A stretch of DNA of 64,000 nucleotides from Thermoanaerobaculia bacterium (lineage in GTDB: Bacteria > Acidobacteriota > Thermoanaerobaculia > Multivoradales > J023): positions 62,001 to 126,000 of the forward strand of contig JAUIJL010000016.1 of assembly GCA_030431255.1 (NCBI GenBank), written 5' to 3'. The translations under genes were made by a program, and so were the position numbers. Of the stretch, positions 22,966 through 31,897 are shown one piece after another. The notes beneath the pieces are model-generated. The model ran no database searches, was not told the DNA's origin, and saw nothing but the letters and a program-made list of their open reading frames with translations. Numbering within the stretch: position 1 is the first letter of the stretch; every line of letters begins with the position of its first letter.

Positions 22966-24570
22966 GTGACCTTATCGGCTCGATTCAGGTTGTTCGGCTA
23001 CGTGTTGTTGTTCGCGATTCGCGACATCTTTCCGGTTTCTTGGTACGGACGGGATCTGCGGGAGCGGGCTCGGACGTTTTTGAAGTCTTTGCGGGCTTGT
23101 GTGTCGACCATGCTCAACCTCACGACCCTGGCGATTTTGGTGATCACGACGTCGTTGGTGGCGGCGCTTTATTTGGGCACGGTCGGCTGGCTGCGGGATT
23201 ACGTGGAGTCGAATCCCTTGGCGCGGACCGTGGAGGTCGGAGCCGTTTTCGGGACTCAATCCAGGGTGTTCAAACCCCGGGATTTGGCGGAGCTGGCTCT
23301 GTTGGAAATCGAGGGTGAGACGGAGCCGGTGCAAGGGATTTTCGGTTGGAACGACGTGACGTTTTGGCTGTTCGACGCCGAAGGAGGAAAGGACGACACC
23401 TTGACCCACGGGCGGACCGTGGATGTGGAGGATCCCGTGTTGGATCGCTTGGACTACCTGGCGGGTCGCGGTCGTTTTACCGGCGACGGAGTGGGGCAGG
23501 TGATCGTCAGCGGGTCTTTGTTGGAGGGCTTGGGATACGCCCCGGGCCGGCTGCCGGAGCGGTTTCAGCTCGACTATTCCGATTTGGCGGCGCCGCTTCA
23601 GGTGATCGGAGTCGTGACGGACGTGCCTTCCGGGGAGCTGATGATCAGTGAGTCGTTTTACCGGGCGATCCTCGATCGGCAATGGGATCCGCTGCCCCGA
23701 ATTCCGGGCTTTTATCTGGGCCCGGTGGAGCCCACGGCCCAGCTGGAAAAGATGCTGGGGGAGATTGAGCCCTACCTGGAGCGGCGCTCCGCCACCGGCG
23801 AGCTGGTGCGACGCAACGGCATGGAGCAGTGGTTGCTTTTCAGCCGCGATGAGCCTTGGACCCGAGAGCGTTGGAGGCAGCTCTTTTTGCCGAGCATTCG
23901 TCGACGCCTGGAGAACCTGGGACAGGGCTGGGAGACGTTGCGTCTCGAATGGCGCGAGCCCCTGGCATCGCAGGTCGAGACCCGGCAGAACCTGGAGCCG
24001 GAATATACCCGGGCCTCGATTTACGTTCGACACCTGGGCCAGGTGCCGGCGGTGGCGGACGCGGTGGCCGCCAAGGGTTTGCACATCACCTCGAATACCC
24101 GTGAGATCGCCTTGCTTTTCATGCAGATCTCTTCTTTGGGACACGGAATTTTGCTGGCGGTGATTCTGGTGGTCGGGGGCCTGGCGGCGGTGAGCCTGGT
24201 GCTTTCTTTTAGTCAGGACATTCGAAGAAAAACACCCGAGATCGCCATTCTCAAGGCGTACGGCGCGTCGGATCGCCTGGTGTTGGGGGCGTACACCCTG
24301 GAAGCGATGGTCCTTTGGGCGGTGGCGACGGTCTTCGGGCTGACCGCGGCTGGTCAGCTGGCCGGTGCGGTGAACCGGCGGCTCGTGGCGTTGCTGCAGT
24401 GGCAAGGGGACATGCCCATGCTGGCCGAGCGCGGCCTGATCACCATGCCCATGGAGCTGAAGCTGACCGTGGCTTTGGGAGCGCTCGCGCTTTGTATAGG
24501 TGCCACGTGGATAGCCGCCTCGGTGGCGGCCAGGCTTCAGCCGGCCCAAGCGCTTAACTTGCATCGTTGA
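22966..24570 (+). CDS. MacB/FtsX-type ABC transporter permease
   Basis: About 534 residues from a GTG at 22966 placed after a very strong GGAGGAGGAG; an ATG 30 bp upstream is in frame but would put the ribosome site inside the gene. Topology fits FtsX/MacB/LolC: one TM helix near 45-68, a large extracytoplasmic domain (about 70-385) and three C-terminal TM helices at about 391-415, 445-470 and 500-522, with the typical coupling segment RKTPEIAILKAYGAS after the second helix. Such permeases do mechanotransmission with a LolD/MacB-type ATPase rather than classical import. The matching ATPase is encoded 4.9 kb downstream in the same direction (29451-30416), with two envelope proteins between. 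Confidence 0.92.
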   Translation: MTLSARFRLFGYVLLFAIRDIFPVSWYGRDLRERARTFLKSLRACVSTMLNLTTLAILVITTSLVAALYLGTVGWLRDYVESNPLARTVEVGAVFGTQSRVFKPRDLAELALLEIEGETEPVQGIFGWNDVTFWLFDAEGGKDDTLTHGRTVDVEDPVLDRLDYLAGRGRFTGDGVGQVIVSGSLLEGLGYAPGRLPERFQLDYSDLAAPLQVIGVVTDVPSGELMISESFYRAILDRQWDPLPRIPGFYLGPVEPTAQLEKMLGEIEPYLERRSATGELVRRNGMEQWLLFSRDEPWTRERWRQLFLPSIRRRLENLGQGWETLRLEWREPLASQVETRQNLEPEYTRASIYVRHLGQVPAVADAVAAKGLHITSNTREIALLFMQISSLGHGILLAVILVVGGLAAVSLVLSFSQDIRRKTPEIAILKAYGASDRLVLGAYTLEAMVLWAVATVFGLTAAGQLAGAVNRRLVALLQWQGDMPMLAERGLITMPMELKLTVALGALALCIGATWIAASVAARLQPAQALNLHR

Positions 24571-24591
24571 TTTCAAAGAGGGAGCAGAGAA

Positions 24592-27072
24592 GTGAATCGA
24601 TTCATATGTCATCGGCTGGCGAAGCTTTGCGTGATCGTTGGAATGGTGGGTTGGACCGCCTGCCGCGCCCAAGCGGAGCCACCGGACTATCGCTTCGACG
24701 TGAAGGTCCAATTTCCAAATCCGGAATACGTGTCTGGGGGTGATCCGAAAGCTTCGATCCAGCTTGGGGTCATTCGGCATGAAGACGAATTTCGCCTGCG
24801 ACCCAAGGTGAGGGTGGAGCTGGTGCCCTGCTCGCGATCCCTATTCTTGGATATCCCGGGCGGCGAAAACGGGATCTGGACGAATACCTTGGAGCTCGAC
24901 TGTGCATCGAAGACCGAGCATCCGGCCGAGGGCGCTCAGTGGCGTTTGGTGTTTGAAGATCACGAAGGCAAGGTGTGGCTGCCTCGGGACGTTCAGGTGG
25001 AATTCAAGCCGAAGCGAGTCTTGATCACCGATCGGAGTGGGTCGTATGTGCGTTTGCAAGGTGGATTCCGCGCCGATGCTTTCGAGATCGTCGCCGACGG
25101 CAAACCCGCCGAGCAGATTCGTTGGGTGCCGGATCCGAGCCCTCTAGGGACCCATAGGTTGGTGGCGAAAATCGGCCGCGGGGCCGGTAGCCGCGGCACG
25201 GATTCCCCCAGCACGGATTCCCCCAGACCAGCTGAGTCGGTCGCCTCTCGAAATCGTCCTACGAATTCAGCTCCGATCGTTCAAGCCCAAACAACGGCAC
25301 GGAGACTGCTCTTCCGTCTGCAAGGTCCGCGTCGACCCGATGCTTGGCCGGATCTGCGGGTCTGGCTGAAGAGCGTTGAGACGGAAGCATGGCTTGAGCT
25401 ACCGGTGAGCGGTGACGGCATCGACACGGAACGCCCGTTACCGGTGGACGTTCCCGAGGCATTGGAAGGCAAGACCCTCGAGGTTCAGGTGATCGTAAAC
25501 CGTGGCCAGGAGTCCGCGGTGTTGCCGATCGTCGGTCGCGATGGCAAAACATGGCCCCTAGCCCGGATCTCGCCGTCTCAGCCCCTGTGGTCGATTCCAC
25601 TTCAGTGGCAACCTTTGCCCACGCATCGGCTCGAGGTGAACGTGCTCGACAGCTCGAATCACCCTGTTGAAGGGGCGGTTTTGGCCGCCTGGCTCTATCG
25701 TGGTCATGAGGTGATCGAGAGGATCACGCTTGTCACAGACCGGCAAGGCATTGGGAGTCTCGGGCTGGAGAAAACGGGAAGCACCCTCCAAATTGTTTGT
25801 ACGAAGCCCGGATACTCTGCCGGTGGACGTTTATTTTCTGTTCGACAAGGGCTTCCGGAATCCACCCATTGTCCCATGCAGCTCCAGGAGCCACATAGCG
25901 CCGAGCCGGCCCCGGTGATCGGCGGCCGCGTCATCGATCCACAGAACAAGGTGCCGATTGAGGGCGCCGAGGTCCGCGTGACCTGGAGCCCATCGGCTCC
26001 TCCCATGCGGACCACCTCAGGGCAAAGTGGCTATTGGTGGATGCCGGCTCCCGGACCGCCGCCCCTGCGAGCGCGAGTGGAGGTCGACGCCCCGTGTTAT
26101 CGCTCGTTCGTCTCCGAGCTGGAGCTGACCATCGCGCGGTCGATCCCCTTGGAGCACCTCTGCAAAGAAGTCTCCCTCTCGTTTCAAGCGGTCCAGGCCG
26201 GAACAGGGACGGTGATCCGGCAGCCGCGCCGAGCGACGGCTCGGATCCGCCAAGGGGGGAAGACGCTGGCCGACGGAATTCGCTTCGACGGCACCGGCTT
26301 CAACGACAGCCAGGCATCGACGGTTTTTATCGATCCCGACCGAGGCCCGATCGATATCGAGGTGAGCGCGCTCGGATATGCGCCGTTCGTGTTTCGGGCT
26401 CGCCCGGACGACCTGATCACCGACACGGGATTCGCCCCGGACCTGACCTTTCGTCTACGTCCCGCGGGTGGCGGCTTGGCGGTATTGATCAACGCGGCGG
26501 AGGCTTGGAACGACTATCCCAGAGCCTTGGAGGCGACGGTCCATGCCCTGTCGCGGCAGGGTCGAGAGGCTGGGTTTCCGGAGCATGTGCTGTTGGGCTC
26601 GTTCCAGCAGCCGCGCTTCTGGACCGAGACCGAGATGTCGAGCGTGGCCGGCATTCAGAACGCGTTGGCTTGGCTGGGAGGGCTGGGAGCGGCCGGCAGT
26701 CAGCTCACTCCGGATCGGCTGGCCACCGAGCTCAGCGGGCTGAGCTCCCACTGGCCGCGGGCGGGCGATTGGGATCTGGTGGTGATCCTGCCCCATGTTC
26801 CCTGGGCCTCGAAAAATGCCGTGCTCGACCACGAGCTTCAGGATCTCGTTCGGGAGCTGGGGGAAGGCAAGGTGACGGTCCACATCCTGGAAGTCGGAGG
26901 CTCCCTCAAAGCCCTCAGAGCGTTGGCCGATTCCCTTGGGGGACGCTATACGTCGCTCGAGAGCCCTCAGGAGGTCGAGGCCGCGCTGGGCAAAACACTT
27001 GAACAAACCTTGGGACAAACCTTTGGAAAAAACGTGGGGCGGCACGTCGGCGAAAGAGGAGCTTCAAAATGA
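24592..27072 (+). CDS. Large envelope protein with carboxypeptidase-regulatory-like repeats and degenerate vWA-like end
   Basis: 826 residues from GTG 24592 (GGGAG upstream). Signal region with a possible lipobox (GWTAC, near 24). The N-terminal third is beta-rich; residues about 345-425 and 440-520 look like two CarboxypepD_reg/transthyretin-like modules (HPVEGAVLAAWLY; VPIEGAEVRVTW). The C-terminal ~200 residues follow vWA topology (GGGLAVLINAAEAWNDY, DWDLVVILPHVPW, GKVTVHILEVGGS), but the DxSxS metal motif is absent. A 15-bp tandem duplication at 25196-25225 encodes GTDSPSTDSP. The tail contains Thr/Gly/Gln repeats (LGQTFGKNVG). Its stop overlaps the next start by 4 bp. Probably a substrate-binding or scaffolding partner of the permease on the outside of the inner membrane. 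Confidence 0.85.
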   Translation: MNRFICHRLAKLCVIVGMVGWTACRAQAEPPDYRFDVKVQFPNPEYVSGGDPKASIQLGVIRHEDEFRLRPKVRVELVPCSRSLFLDIPGGENGIWTNTLELDCASKTEHPAEGAQWRLVFEDHEGKVWLPRDVQVEFKPKRVLITDRSGSYVRLQGGFRADAFEIVADGKPAEQIRWVPDPSPLGTHRLVAKIGRGAGSRGTDSPSTDSPRPAESVASRNRPTNSAPIVQAQTTARRLLFRLQGPRRPDAWPDLRVWLKSVETEAWLELPVSGDGIDTERPLPVDVPEALEGKTLEVQVIVNRGQESAVLPIVGRDGKTWPLARISPSQPLWSIPLQWQPLPTHRLEVNVLDSSNHPVEGAVLAAWLYRGHEVIERITLVTDRQGIGSLGLEKTGSTLQIVCTKPGYSAGGRLFSVRQGLPESTHCPMQLQEPHSAEPAPVIGGRVIDPQNKVPIEGAEVRVTWSPSAPPMRTTSGQSGYWWMPAPGPPPLRARVEVDAPCYRSFVSELELTIARSIPLEHLCKEVSLSFQAVQAGTGTVIRQPRRATARIRQGGKTLADGIRFDGTGFNDSQASTVFIDPDRGPIDIEVSALGYAPFVFRARPDDLITDTGFAPDLTFRLRPAGGGLAVLINAAEAWNDYPRALEATVHALSRQGREAGFPEHVLLGSFQQPRFWTETEMSSVAGIQNALAWLGGLGAAGSQLTPDRLATELSGLSSHWPRAGDWDLVVILPHVPWASKNAVLDHELQDLVRELGEGKVTVHILEVGGSLKALRALADSLGGRYTSLESPQEVEAALGKTLEQTLGQTFGKNVGRHVGERGASK
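25196..25225. repeat. In-frame 15-bp tandem duplication
   Basis: GCACGGATTCCCCCA is repeated twice with no mismatch inside the envelope-protein gene, adding one extra TDSPS unit to a Ser/Pro linker. It keeps the frame and is a likely slippage site. Confidence 0.7.
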
Positions 27073-29441
27073 ATCGGTTGTCTTTGATCTTTCTGGCGGT
27101 CTCGATCCTGCTTTTGGGCACGTCGCCATCGGCGGCGCAGGTAGAAATCCGTGAAAAGCCGCCCACCTTTAAAAGAGCTCCGAAAGACGAAGAGCCGATT
27201 CCGGTCATTGTGGTCGCGGATCGAGCGAAGATGCGTAAAAGCCCTTCGAGGACCGCCGGCCATGTGGGTCGAGCGTCTTTTTTGGACTCTTATTATTTGC
27301 TCGACACGGTCGCCGTTGGGGGAACGAAATATCACCTCGCCGGGGCCACGGACGGGTCTTGGGGTGCTCCCTCAAAGGTGGTGGGCTGGTTCGATGAAAA
27401 AGATGTGCTGATCGAGCGCCGCGCCATGCAAGAACAGCAGGGCATTTACCTCAAGGGTTTGGTGGTCAACCAATGGCAAGACGCCGGTGCCGGAGTGTCG
27501 ATCGAGGGGGCGAGCCTGCTCGCCGGTCCCGGCAAGGACCCGAGCGGCAACGCCTACGACCAACGGGGCGAGATCGGGCTGTTCAGCTTCTATTTCATCT
27601 TTAAAAAAGTGAGGGACGTTCGCGGCACCGAGTTTTATCTCTTGGGCGAAACTCCGGTCTTGCGGCACGTCTTAGAACCCGGGCGGACTCTGGTCGGTTG
27701 GGTTGAGGGATCCCAGTTACGGGAGTGGTCTACCCGCCAAGCGGTGCAATTCGACAAAGCGACGTTGGCGCTCCGCAAGCGGGAAGGCTCCGACGACGGG
27801 GCCCAGATCTTTGCCGAAGAGCGGGAGCTCGTCGCCCATATTCGCGGTGAGGAAATCCCCGGTGGAGAGCCCCTCGAGCCGGTGGCGGTCGAAGATACGA
27901 GTGTCGAGCGGTGGAACCACAATTGGCCGCGATTCCCCCTCTTTGAGGAGAAAAAGAACCCACAGGTCTCCGTGGCCGGCGACCTCTACCGGGTGGGTTT
28001 CATCGGCGATCAAATCTATGTTGATGGCGCTTCCGGCGCTTCGAGCGGTCAGATCGCCGACAATCTCGAGCGGGTGGAGAAGCTGCACGGGGATATCAAA
28101 GATATCGATTTGCTTTTTGTGATCGATTCCACGGGCAGCATGCGGAAGCATTTTTCCACAGCCGCCGACGCCGTCTTGGAGATTGCGGGCAAGGTGCGAA
28201 AAGAATTTCCCGTCGGCGACTCCGGACCCAATATCCGGTTTTCCGTAGTTTTCTATCGCGACTACGTGGACGAGGACGGCAAGCCGAATCCCACCGATAC
28301 CTATTTGGTCAAGCGCCTGCCGTTCACCGGCAACCCAGCGAATGTGGCCAAGTTTCTACGCGATGAGGAAAACATGCTCTGCGACGGCTGCGGCGGCGAC
28401 GAGCCGGAAGCGGTGTTTTACGGCTTGGAATACGGCATCAACACCGGAGCCAAGGAATCCACGGACACCGTGGGCTTGCGGGCGGTGGTGCTGATGGGTG
28501 ACAAAGGAAACCATGCTCGAGATCCCAAAGGTCGAAGCTCCGACCGGGTCGCCAAAGCCATTCGAGATCAGCGTTACGACTTTTTTTGTTTTCACATGGT
28601 CGACGAGAGCTGGATCCGCAGGGATCCCGAGTATCGGGCCTTTCGCGACCAGTGTACGGAGATCGACCGCAAGGTGGAGCTCAGCGCCCAAACCCGGCAG
28701 GTGACCTCCAAGGATCCCGCCGCGGTGGCGGCCAATATTCTCGAAGCGGCGCGCAGCGTGGCCAAGGACCTGGAAAAAACGCGGGAAGCGATGCGCAAGG
28801 TCAGCCGTGGGGAAGCGGGGCTGGTGGACATTCGTCGCCAATACGGCGTGCGGCTGACCCAGCGCCTATCGGACATGATGAGCGATCGGGGTATCGACCC
28901 CACGGTGTTCGTCAAGAAGAGCGTTCAGATTTTCGAAGAGGGTTGGGTGAGCCGGCTGGATCCCCTCTCCGGCGAGCGTCAAATCGAAACGGTGTTGTTG
29001 ATCGATCGAGCGACCCTCGAGCAACTGATGGCGCTTCTCGCCCGTCTCACCCAAGATCCACCGAGCAAGAAAAGCCTCGAAGGGCTTTGGACCAAGGCCC
29101 TCAAGGATATGACTCAGGGGGAGCATGACGTGGATAAGACGGTCGAAGAGCTGATTGAGAATCACCTGGGAATCCCCGTGCGCAAGAAGCTCTTGGCCAA
29201 AACGGTGACCGAGATCGGTAACTTACAGCCCAGGGAGCTCGATCTCTTGTACAGCCAACTGAATTTGGATCTTCACAAGATCAGAGGATTGCATTCCGAA
29301 AAGCAATTGGAGATCAAACAGAGACCCAACGGCCGTGGAGGATTCGACATCGAGGTCCGAGAGGTGGGCTCACGCCCGGTGTGGTGGCAAGGCAAGGCCG
29401 GCCGGGAATACGCGTGGATTTCTTTGGACGACCTACCGTAG
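27069..29441 (+). CDS. Secreted vWA protein with N-terminal SH3-like modules
   Basis: 790 residues. Signal peptide 1-23 (PSAAQ). Two SH3b-like beta modules at about 45-115 and 125-225 (KMRKSPSRTAGHVGR; LVGWVEGSQL). A full vWA domain at about 345-560 with intact metal site DSTGS starting at Asp353 (LLFVIDSTGSM), and strands RAVVLMGDKGNH and YDFFCFHMVD. A Cys pair CDGCGG lies inside the vWA at about 440. The C-terminal 230 residues are helical, with a Lys/Glu-rich stretch, and end in an aromatic strand. ATGA overlap with the previous gene. Together with the degenerate vWA-like partner, it may form the extracytoplasmic part of the ABC complex; vWA metal-dependent binding to an envelope ligand is the likely activity. 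Confidence 0.88.
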   Translation: MNRLSLIFLAVSILLLGTSPSAAQVEIREKPPTFKRAPKDEEPIPVIVVADRAKMRKSPSRTAGHVGRASFLDSYYLLDTVAVGGTKYHLAGATDGSWGAPSKVVGWFDEKDVLIERRAMQEQQGIYLKGLVVNQWQDAGAGVSIEGASLLAGPGKDPSGNAYDQRGEIGLFSFYFIFKKVRDVRGTEFYLLGETPVLRHVLEPGRTLVGWVEGSQLREWSTRQAVQFDKATLALRKREGSDDGAQIFAEERELVAHIRGEEIPGGEPLEPVAVEDTSVERWNHNWPRFPLFEEKKNPQVSVAGDLYRVGFIGDQIYVDGASGASSGQIADNLERVEKLHGDIKDIDLLFVIDSTGSMRKHFSTAADAVLEIAGKVRKEFPVGDSGPNIRFSVVFYRDYVDEDGKPNPTDTYLVKRLPFTGNPANVAKFLRDEENMLCDGCGGDEPEAVFYGLEYGINTGAKESTDTVGLRAVVLMGDKGNHARDPKGRSSDRVAKAIRDQRYDFFCFHMVDESWIRRDPEYRAFRDQCTEIDRKVELSAQTRQVTSKDPAAVAANILEAARSVAKDLEKTREAMRKVSRGEAGLVDIRRQYGVRLTQRLSDMMSDRGIDPTVFVKKSVQIFEEGWVSRLDPLSGERQIETVLLIDRATLEQLMALLARLTQDPPSKKSLEGLWTKALKDMTQGEHDVDKTVEELIENHLGIPVRKKLLAKTVTEIGNLQPRELDLLYSQLNLDLHKIRGLHSEKQLEIKQRPNGRGGFDIEVREVGSRPVWWQGKAGREYAWISLDDLP

Positions 29442-29450
29442 GAGAGGAAC

Positions 29451-30416
29451 ATGGTGCTGCATTCCCTGAAAGATGCCACGGAAGACGAGCTCGCCGGTCC
29501 GTCGGCCCAGCCACTTTTTAGGCTCCGGCGAGCCCGCAAGACCTACGGGGTTCGAAGGATCCCCGAGGGGCTTTTTCGCGAGTGCCGGTTGCCGGAGGAG
29601 CTGCGGCCACAAGGGAACGGGTGGCGGCTGGCCTGTGGCGGACACCCCAAGTGCCGGCAGAGCTGTCCGCGGTGTTGGTCACTGTCGGTAGACGCCCTCG
29701 AGATTCGGCGGGGCAGGACCACCGCCGTGCTGGGTCACAGCGGATCGGGCAAGACCACTCTGCTTTACGCGTTGGCGCTCCTGCATCCCTTGGATTCGGA
29801 TACCGAAATGTTCGAGCTCACCCCGCAAAAAGATCGTCATTTCCGGTTTCAGACCGGACGTTGGCTGGGGCCCCAAGGGCTCGTGGGGGCCGACGCGCTT
29901 CGATTGCGCCATTTCGGCTTCGTTTTTCAGTCGGGTTATTTGAGCTCCCACATGACCGCGCTCCAAAACGTCGGACTGGGGCCGGGCCTGGCCGGGCACC
30001 CGTCGCGCGCCATCAGACAACGGGCCTTGGAGCTGCTTCGCCGGATCGATTTTCCGGAAGACCGGTTCGACGCTTTGCCCAAACACCTTTCCGGAGGTGA
30101 GTACCAACGGGTCGCCGTGGCCCGCGCCCTGGCCGCGGATCCGGATGTGCTCTTCGCCGACGAGCCCACGGGCAACTTGGACCCGGTCACCGGACGGGCG
30201 GTGATGCAATCCTTGGGGGATTGGAAGCAGGAAGCTCCCGAGCGCAGCCTAATCTTGGTCACCCACAACCTGGACCACGCGATCGAATTTGCAGACGAGA
30301 TTTTCGTGTTGAACGGCGGCAGGATCGTGCTCCAAGGGCAAACCGATGTGCTCGAGCGGTCATCCATCGAGAAGGCCCTCCACCGTCAAACGGCTCCCCG
30401 GGCCCTCTCTGCGTGA
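29451..30416 (+). CDS. LolD/MacB-type ABC ATPase with a four-cysteine insertion
   Basis: 321 residues, longer than the usual ~230 of the family. ATP-binding motifs are all present: aromatic Y-loop RKTYG (29-33), Walker A GHSGSGKT (95-102), Q-loop VFQSGYL, signature LSGGEYQR, Walker B VLFADEPTGNLD and H-loop VTHN. Between Y-loop and Walker A is an insertion of ~40 residues with Cys62, Cys68, Cys72 and Cys75 (CGGHPKCRQSCPRC), spaced like a zinc or iron-sulfur site; Cys45 is nearby. ATP hydrolysis drives the permease at 22966-24570. Start ATG 29451 follows AGGAGAGG. It closes the operon; the convergent gene ends 46 bp away. Confidence 0.92.
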   Translation: MVLHSLKDATEDELAGPSAQPLFRLRRARKTYGVRRIPEGLFRECRLPEELRPQGNGWRLACGGHPKCRQSCPRCWSLSVDALEIRRGRTTAVLGHSGSGKTTLLYALALLHPLDSDTEMFELTPQKDRHFRFQTGRWLGPQGLVGADALRLRHFGFVFQSGYLSSHMTALQNVGLGPGLAGHPSRAIRQRALELLRRIDFPEDRFDALPKHLSGGEYQRVAVARALAADPDVLFADEPTGNLDPVTGRAVMQSLGDWKQEAPERSLILVTHNLDHAIEFADEIFVLNGGRIVLQGQTDVLERSSIEKALHRQTAPRALSA

Positions 30417-30462
30417 GCCGGGGGGCGACGGCGCCTAGAGCTCATCGGTTGGCTTAGCGGTT

Positions 30463-31701
30463 TTATCCGTCGAGGTGGGATCGCAGGTATTGGATCAACT
30501 CTTGGATCGTCCGATTTCGGGAGATCGAAGGTACGCTCAGGTATCGGTGTCGAAAACCTTCTTCATAGTCGCGAGCGAGCTTGAGCTCATCGAGCTCGAC
30601 CGCGCAGAGAGCGGCCCCCAATTGCGCCGTGGCTCGCATTTCGTCCGTCGTCATCCCGTTCGACTTGCCGTTTCCAATCCCGGCGACGCGCTCGAAATAG
30701 AATTTCGCCGGACGGACCAAGTCGAGCTCGAAGAGGGTTTGGGCCAGCAGGAGCTCTTGAGGAGCGGTGAGGTTGGGCTCGTCCAACAGGGCTTCGAGCA
30801 GCTCTTGCCTGAGACCGGCGTGATGCAACCTCAAGAGATGTTGGTGCTTTGAAAGCCCCGGCTCCGGGGACGCCTCTATCGTTTGAGCGGACGGAGGAGC
30901 GGACGGACGAACCGTCTGGAGCGCGAGATTCGATGCGTTTTCCGAGGAAGTCGTACCGCTCGCCGTGTCCACGGTCATGCGCAGCCTGGTAGCGCGTCCG
31001 TTGGACGGCAGTGTCCAGGTCTTCGGCCACGGCACCCGGCACAACGGGGTGTCGTCGAAAGCAGGATGAGCAAGGCATTCGGAGATCTCTTGCGGCGAGA
31101 GGGTAAGAGATTGGTAGCGCGAGGGGCCGCTCAGCTCGAAGACATATCGGCGCGCGTCCTCCACCCGCAAGAAGATCAGCTCGTCAGGCTCGGCAAGCCG
31201 CCGGCAAAAAGACCCCGATGCGAAGCAGCGGGGTGAAACCAAGACCGGATCCTCTCCCCAGACTTCCTCTGGACCTCTGGCTTTGCCCGTCAACACGAAA
31301 GGCTTTAGGCGACCGAGCCATCCACTGAGCAGATCTGCCAACTCTTTTGGGCTTAAGAGTTTCGAGATTTGGGGGCTAGAAGGGTCTCCTAGCCCTCGAA
31401 CGACATTGGATCGGGTCGTCGCCCGGCGGCAAGTGGTCGCCGGGGCATCCCGACACAGCGAATCCGTGACCTTAAACGGCGCGGACAGCTCTCGGCATCC
31501 ACCGTCGGGACACATCACGAGCGCCGGCTGTTCTGGATCCACGGGAATTTCGGTCCCAGGGTACAAGGGCCGCCAGCCGGACGTCTCCGAGCTCGGATTC
31601 TGTACGTATAGGAGCGCGAGCGGTGTGTCGGCGAAAGGGGTCGATACCATCGCGCTGAGGAGAATGGGGACACACAACGCACTGGTGAATGCTCCCGACA
31701 T
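30463..31701 (-). CDS. Secreted protein with Cys-rich beta domain and C-terminal helical (TPR-like) region
   Basis: About 412 residues from ATG 31701, preceded by AAGGGAG at 7-nt spacing; a 55-residue upstream extension in the ORF lacks a ribosome site and overlaps the small-peptide gene. Signal peptide 1-24 (VSTPFA). Mature N-terminal part has several Cys (CPDGGC, SLC, TTC, SFC) that could form disulfides in the periplasm. Residues about 290-400 form helical pairs (LLRLHHAGLRQELLEALL; LLLAQTLFELDL), TPR-like but few. The domain around 40-70 (LYVQNPSSETSGWRPLYPGTEIPV) resembles the beta fold seen in DUF4384 partners of caspases. Sits in the same direction as a 45-residue acidic peptide gene, and divergent from the ECF sigma operon. 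Function unknown. Confidence 0.83.
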   Translation of the reverse strand: MSGAFTSALCVPILLSAMVSTPFADTPLALLYVQNPSSETSGWRPLYPGTEIPVDPEQPALVMCPDGGCRELSAPFKVTDSLCRDAPATTCRRATTRSNVVRGLGDPSSPQISKLLSPKELADLLSGWLGRLKPFVLTGKARGPEEVWGEDPVLVSPRCFASGSFCRRLAEPDELIFLRVEDARRYVFELSGPSRYQSLTLSPQEISECLAHPAFDDTPLCRVPWPKTWTLPSNGRATRLRMTVDTASGTTSSENASNLALQTVRPSAPPSAQTIEASPEPGLSKHQHLLRLHHAGLRQELLEALLDEPNLTAPQELLLAQTLFELDLVRPAKFYFERVAGIGNGKSNGMTTDEMRATAQLGAALCAVELDELKLARDYEEGFRHRYLSVPSISRNRTIQELIQYLRSHLDG

Positions 31702-31759
31702 CTTGGGCTCCCTTGGTGAAAATACCGGGGAAGGAAAGCCTTCCCCGGTCGAGCCGAAA

Positions 31760-31897
31760 TCAGTCGTCGGCCGGAACGTCATCTCCTGGACGGTCCAGGG
31801 TGGTTTTTGTTTGGCCGCCACCGCCGGTGCCCGGATCGTCCGGATCGGGTCCGGGGTCGTTGGCAACGGGCATGACGGCGCTCAAAAGGTCTTTCAT
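31760..31897 (-). CDS. 45-residue acidic Asp/Pro/Gly-rich peptide
   Basis: Starts MKDLLSAVMPVAND and then becomes Pro/Asp/Gly-rich with a GTGGGG stretch, ending in VPADD. ATG 31897 is preceded by GAGGAGAGATCC, one of the best ribosome sites in the window, which is the main reason to accept so short a gene. No Cys, no signal peptide, strongly acidic. It ends 58 bp before the secreted protein at 30463-31701 and probably shares its transcript. It may be a small regulatory peptide, a leader-like peptide or a precursor; no GG or NHLP-type leader motif is visible. Confidence 0.6.
   Translation of the reverse strand: MKDLLSAVMPVANDPGPDPDDPGTGGGGQTKTTLDRPGDDVPADD

Noticed and set aside
22972-24780. 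602-residue open frame antisense to the permease gene
   Set aside because: It mirrors the FtsX-type gene exactly, has no ribosome site or recognisable domain and consists mainly of His/Arg/Gln-rich low-complexity text typical of antisense of a GC-rich gene.
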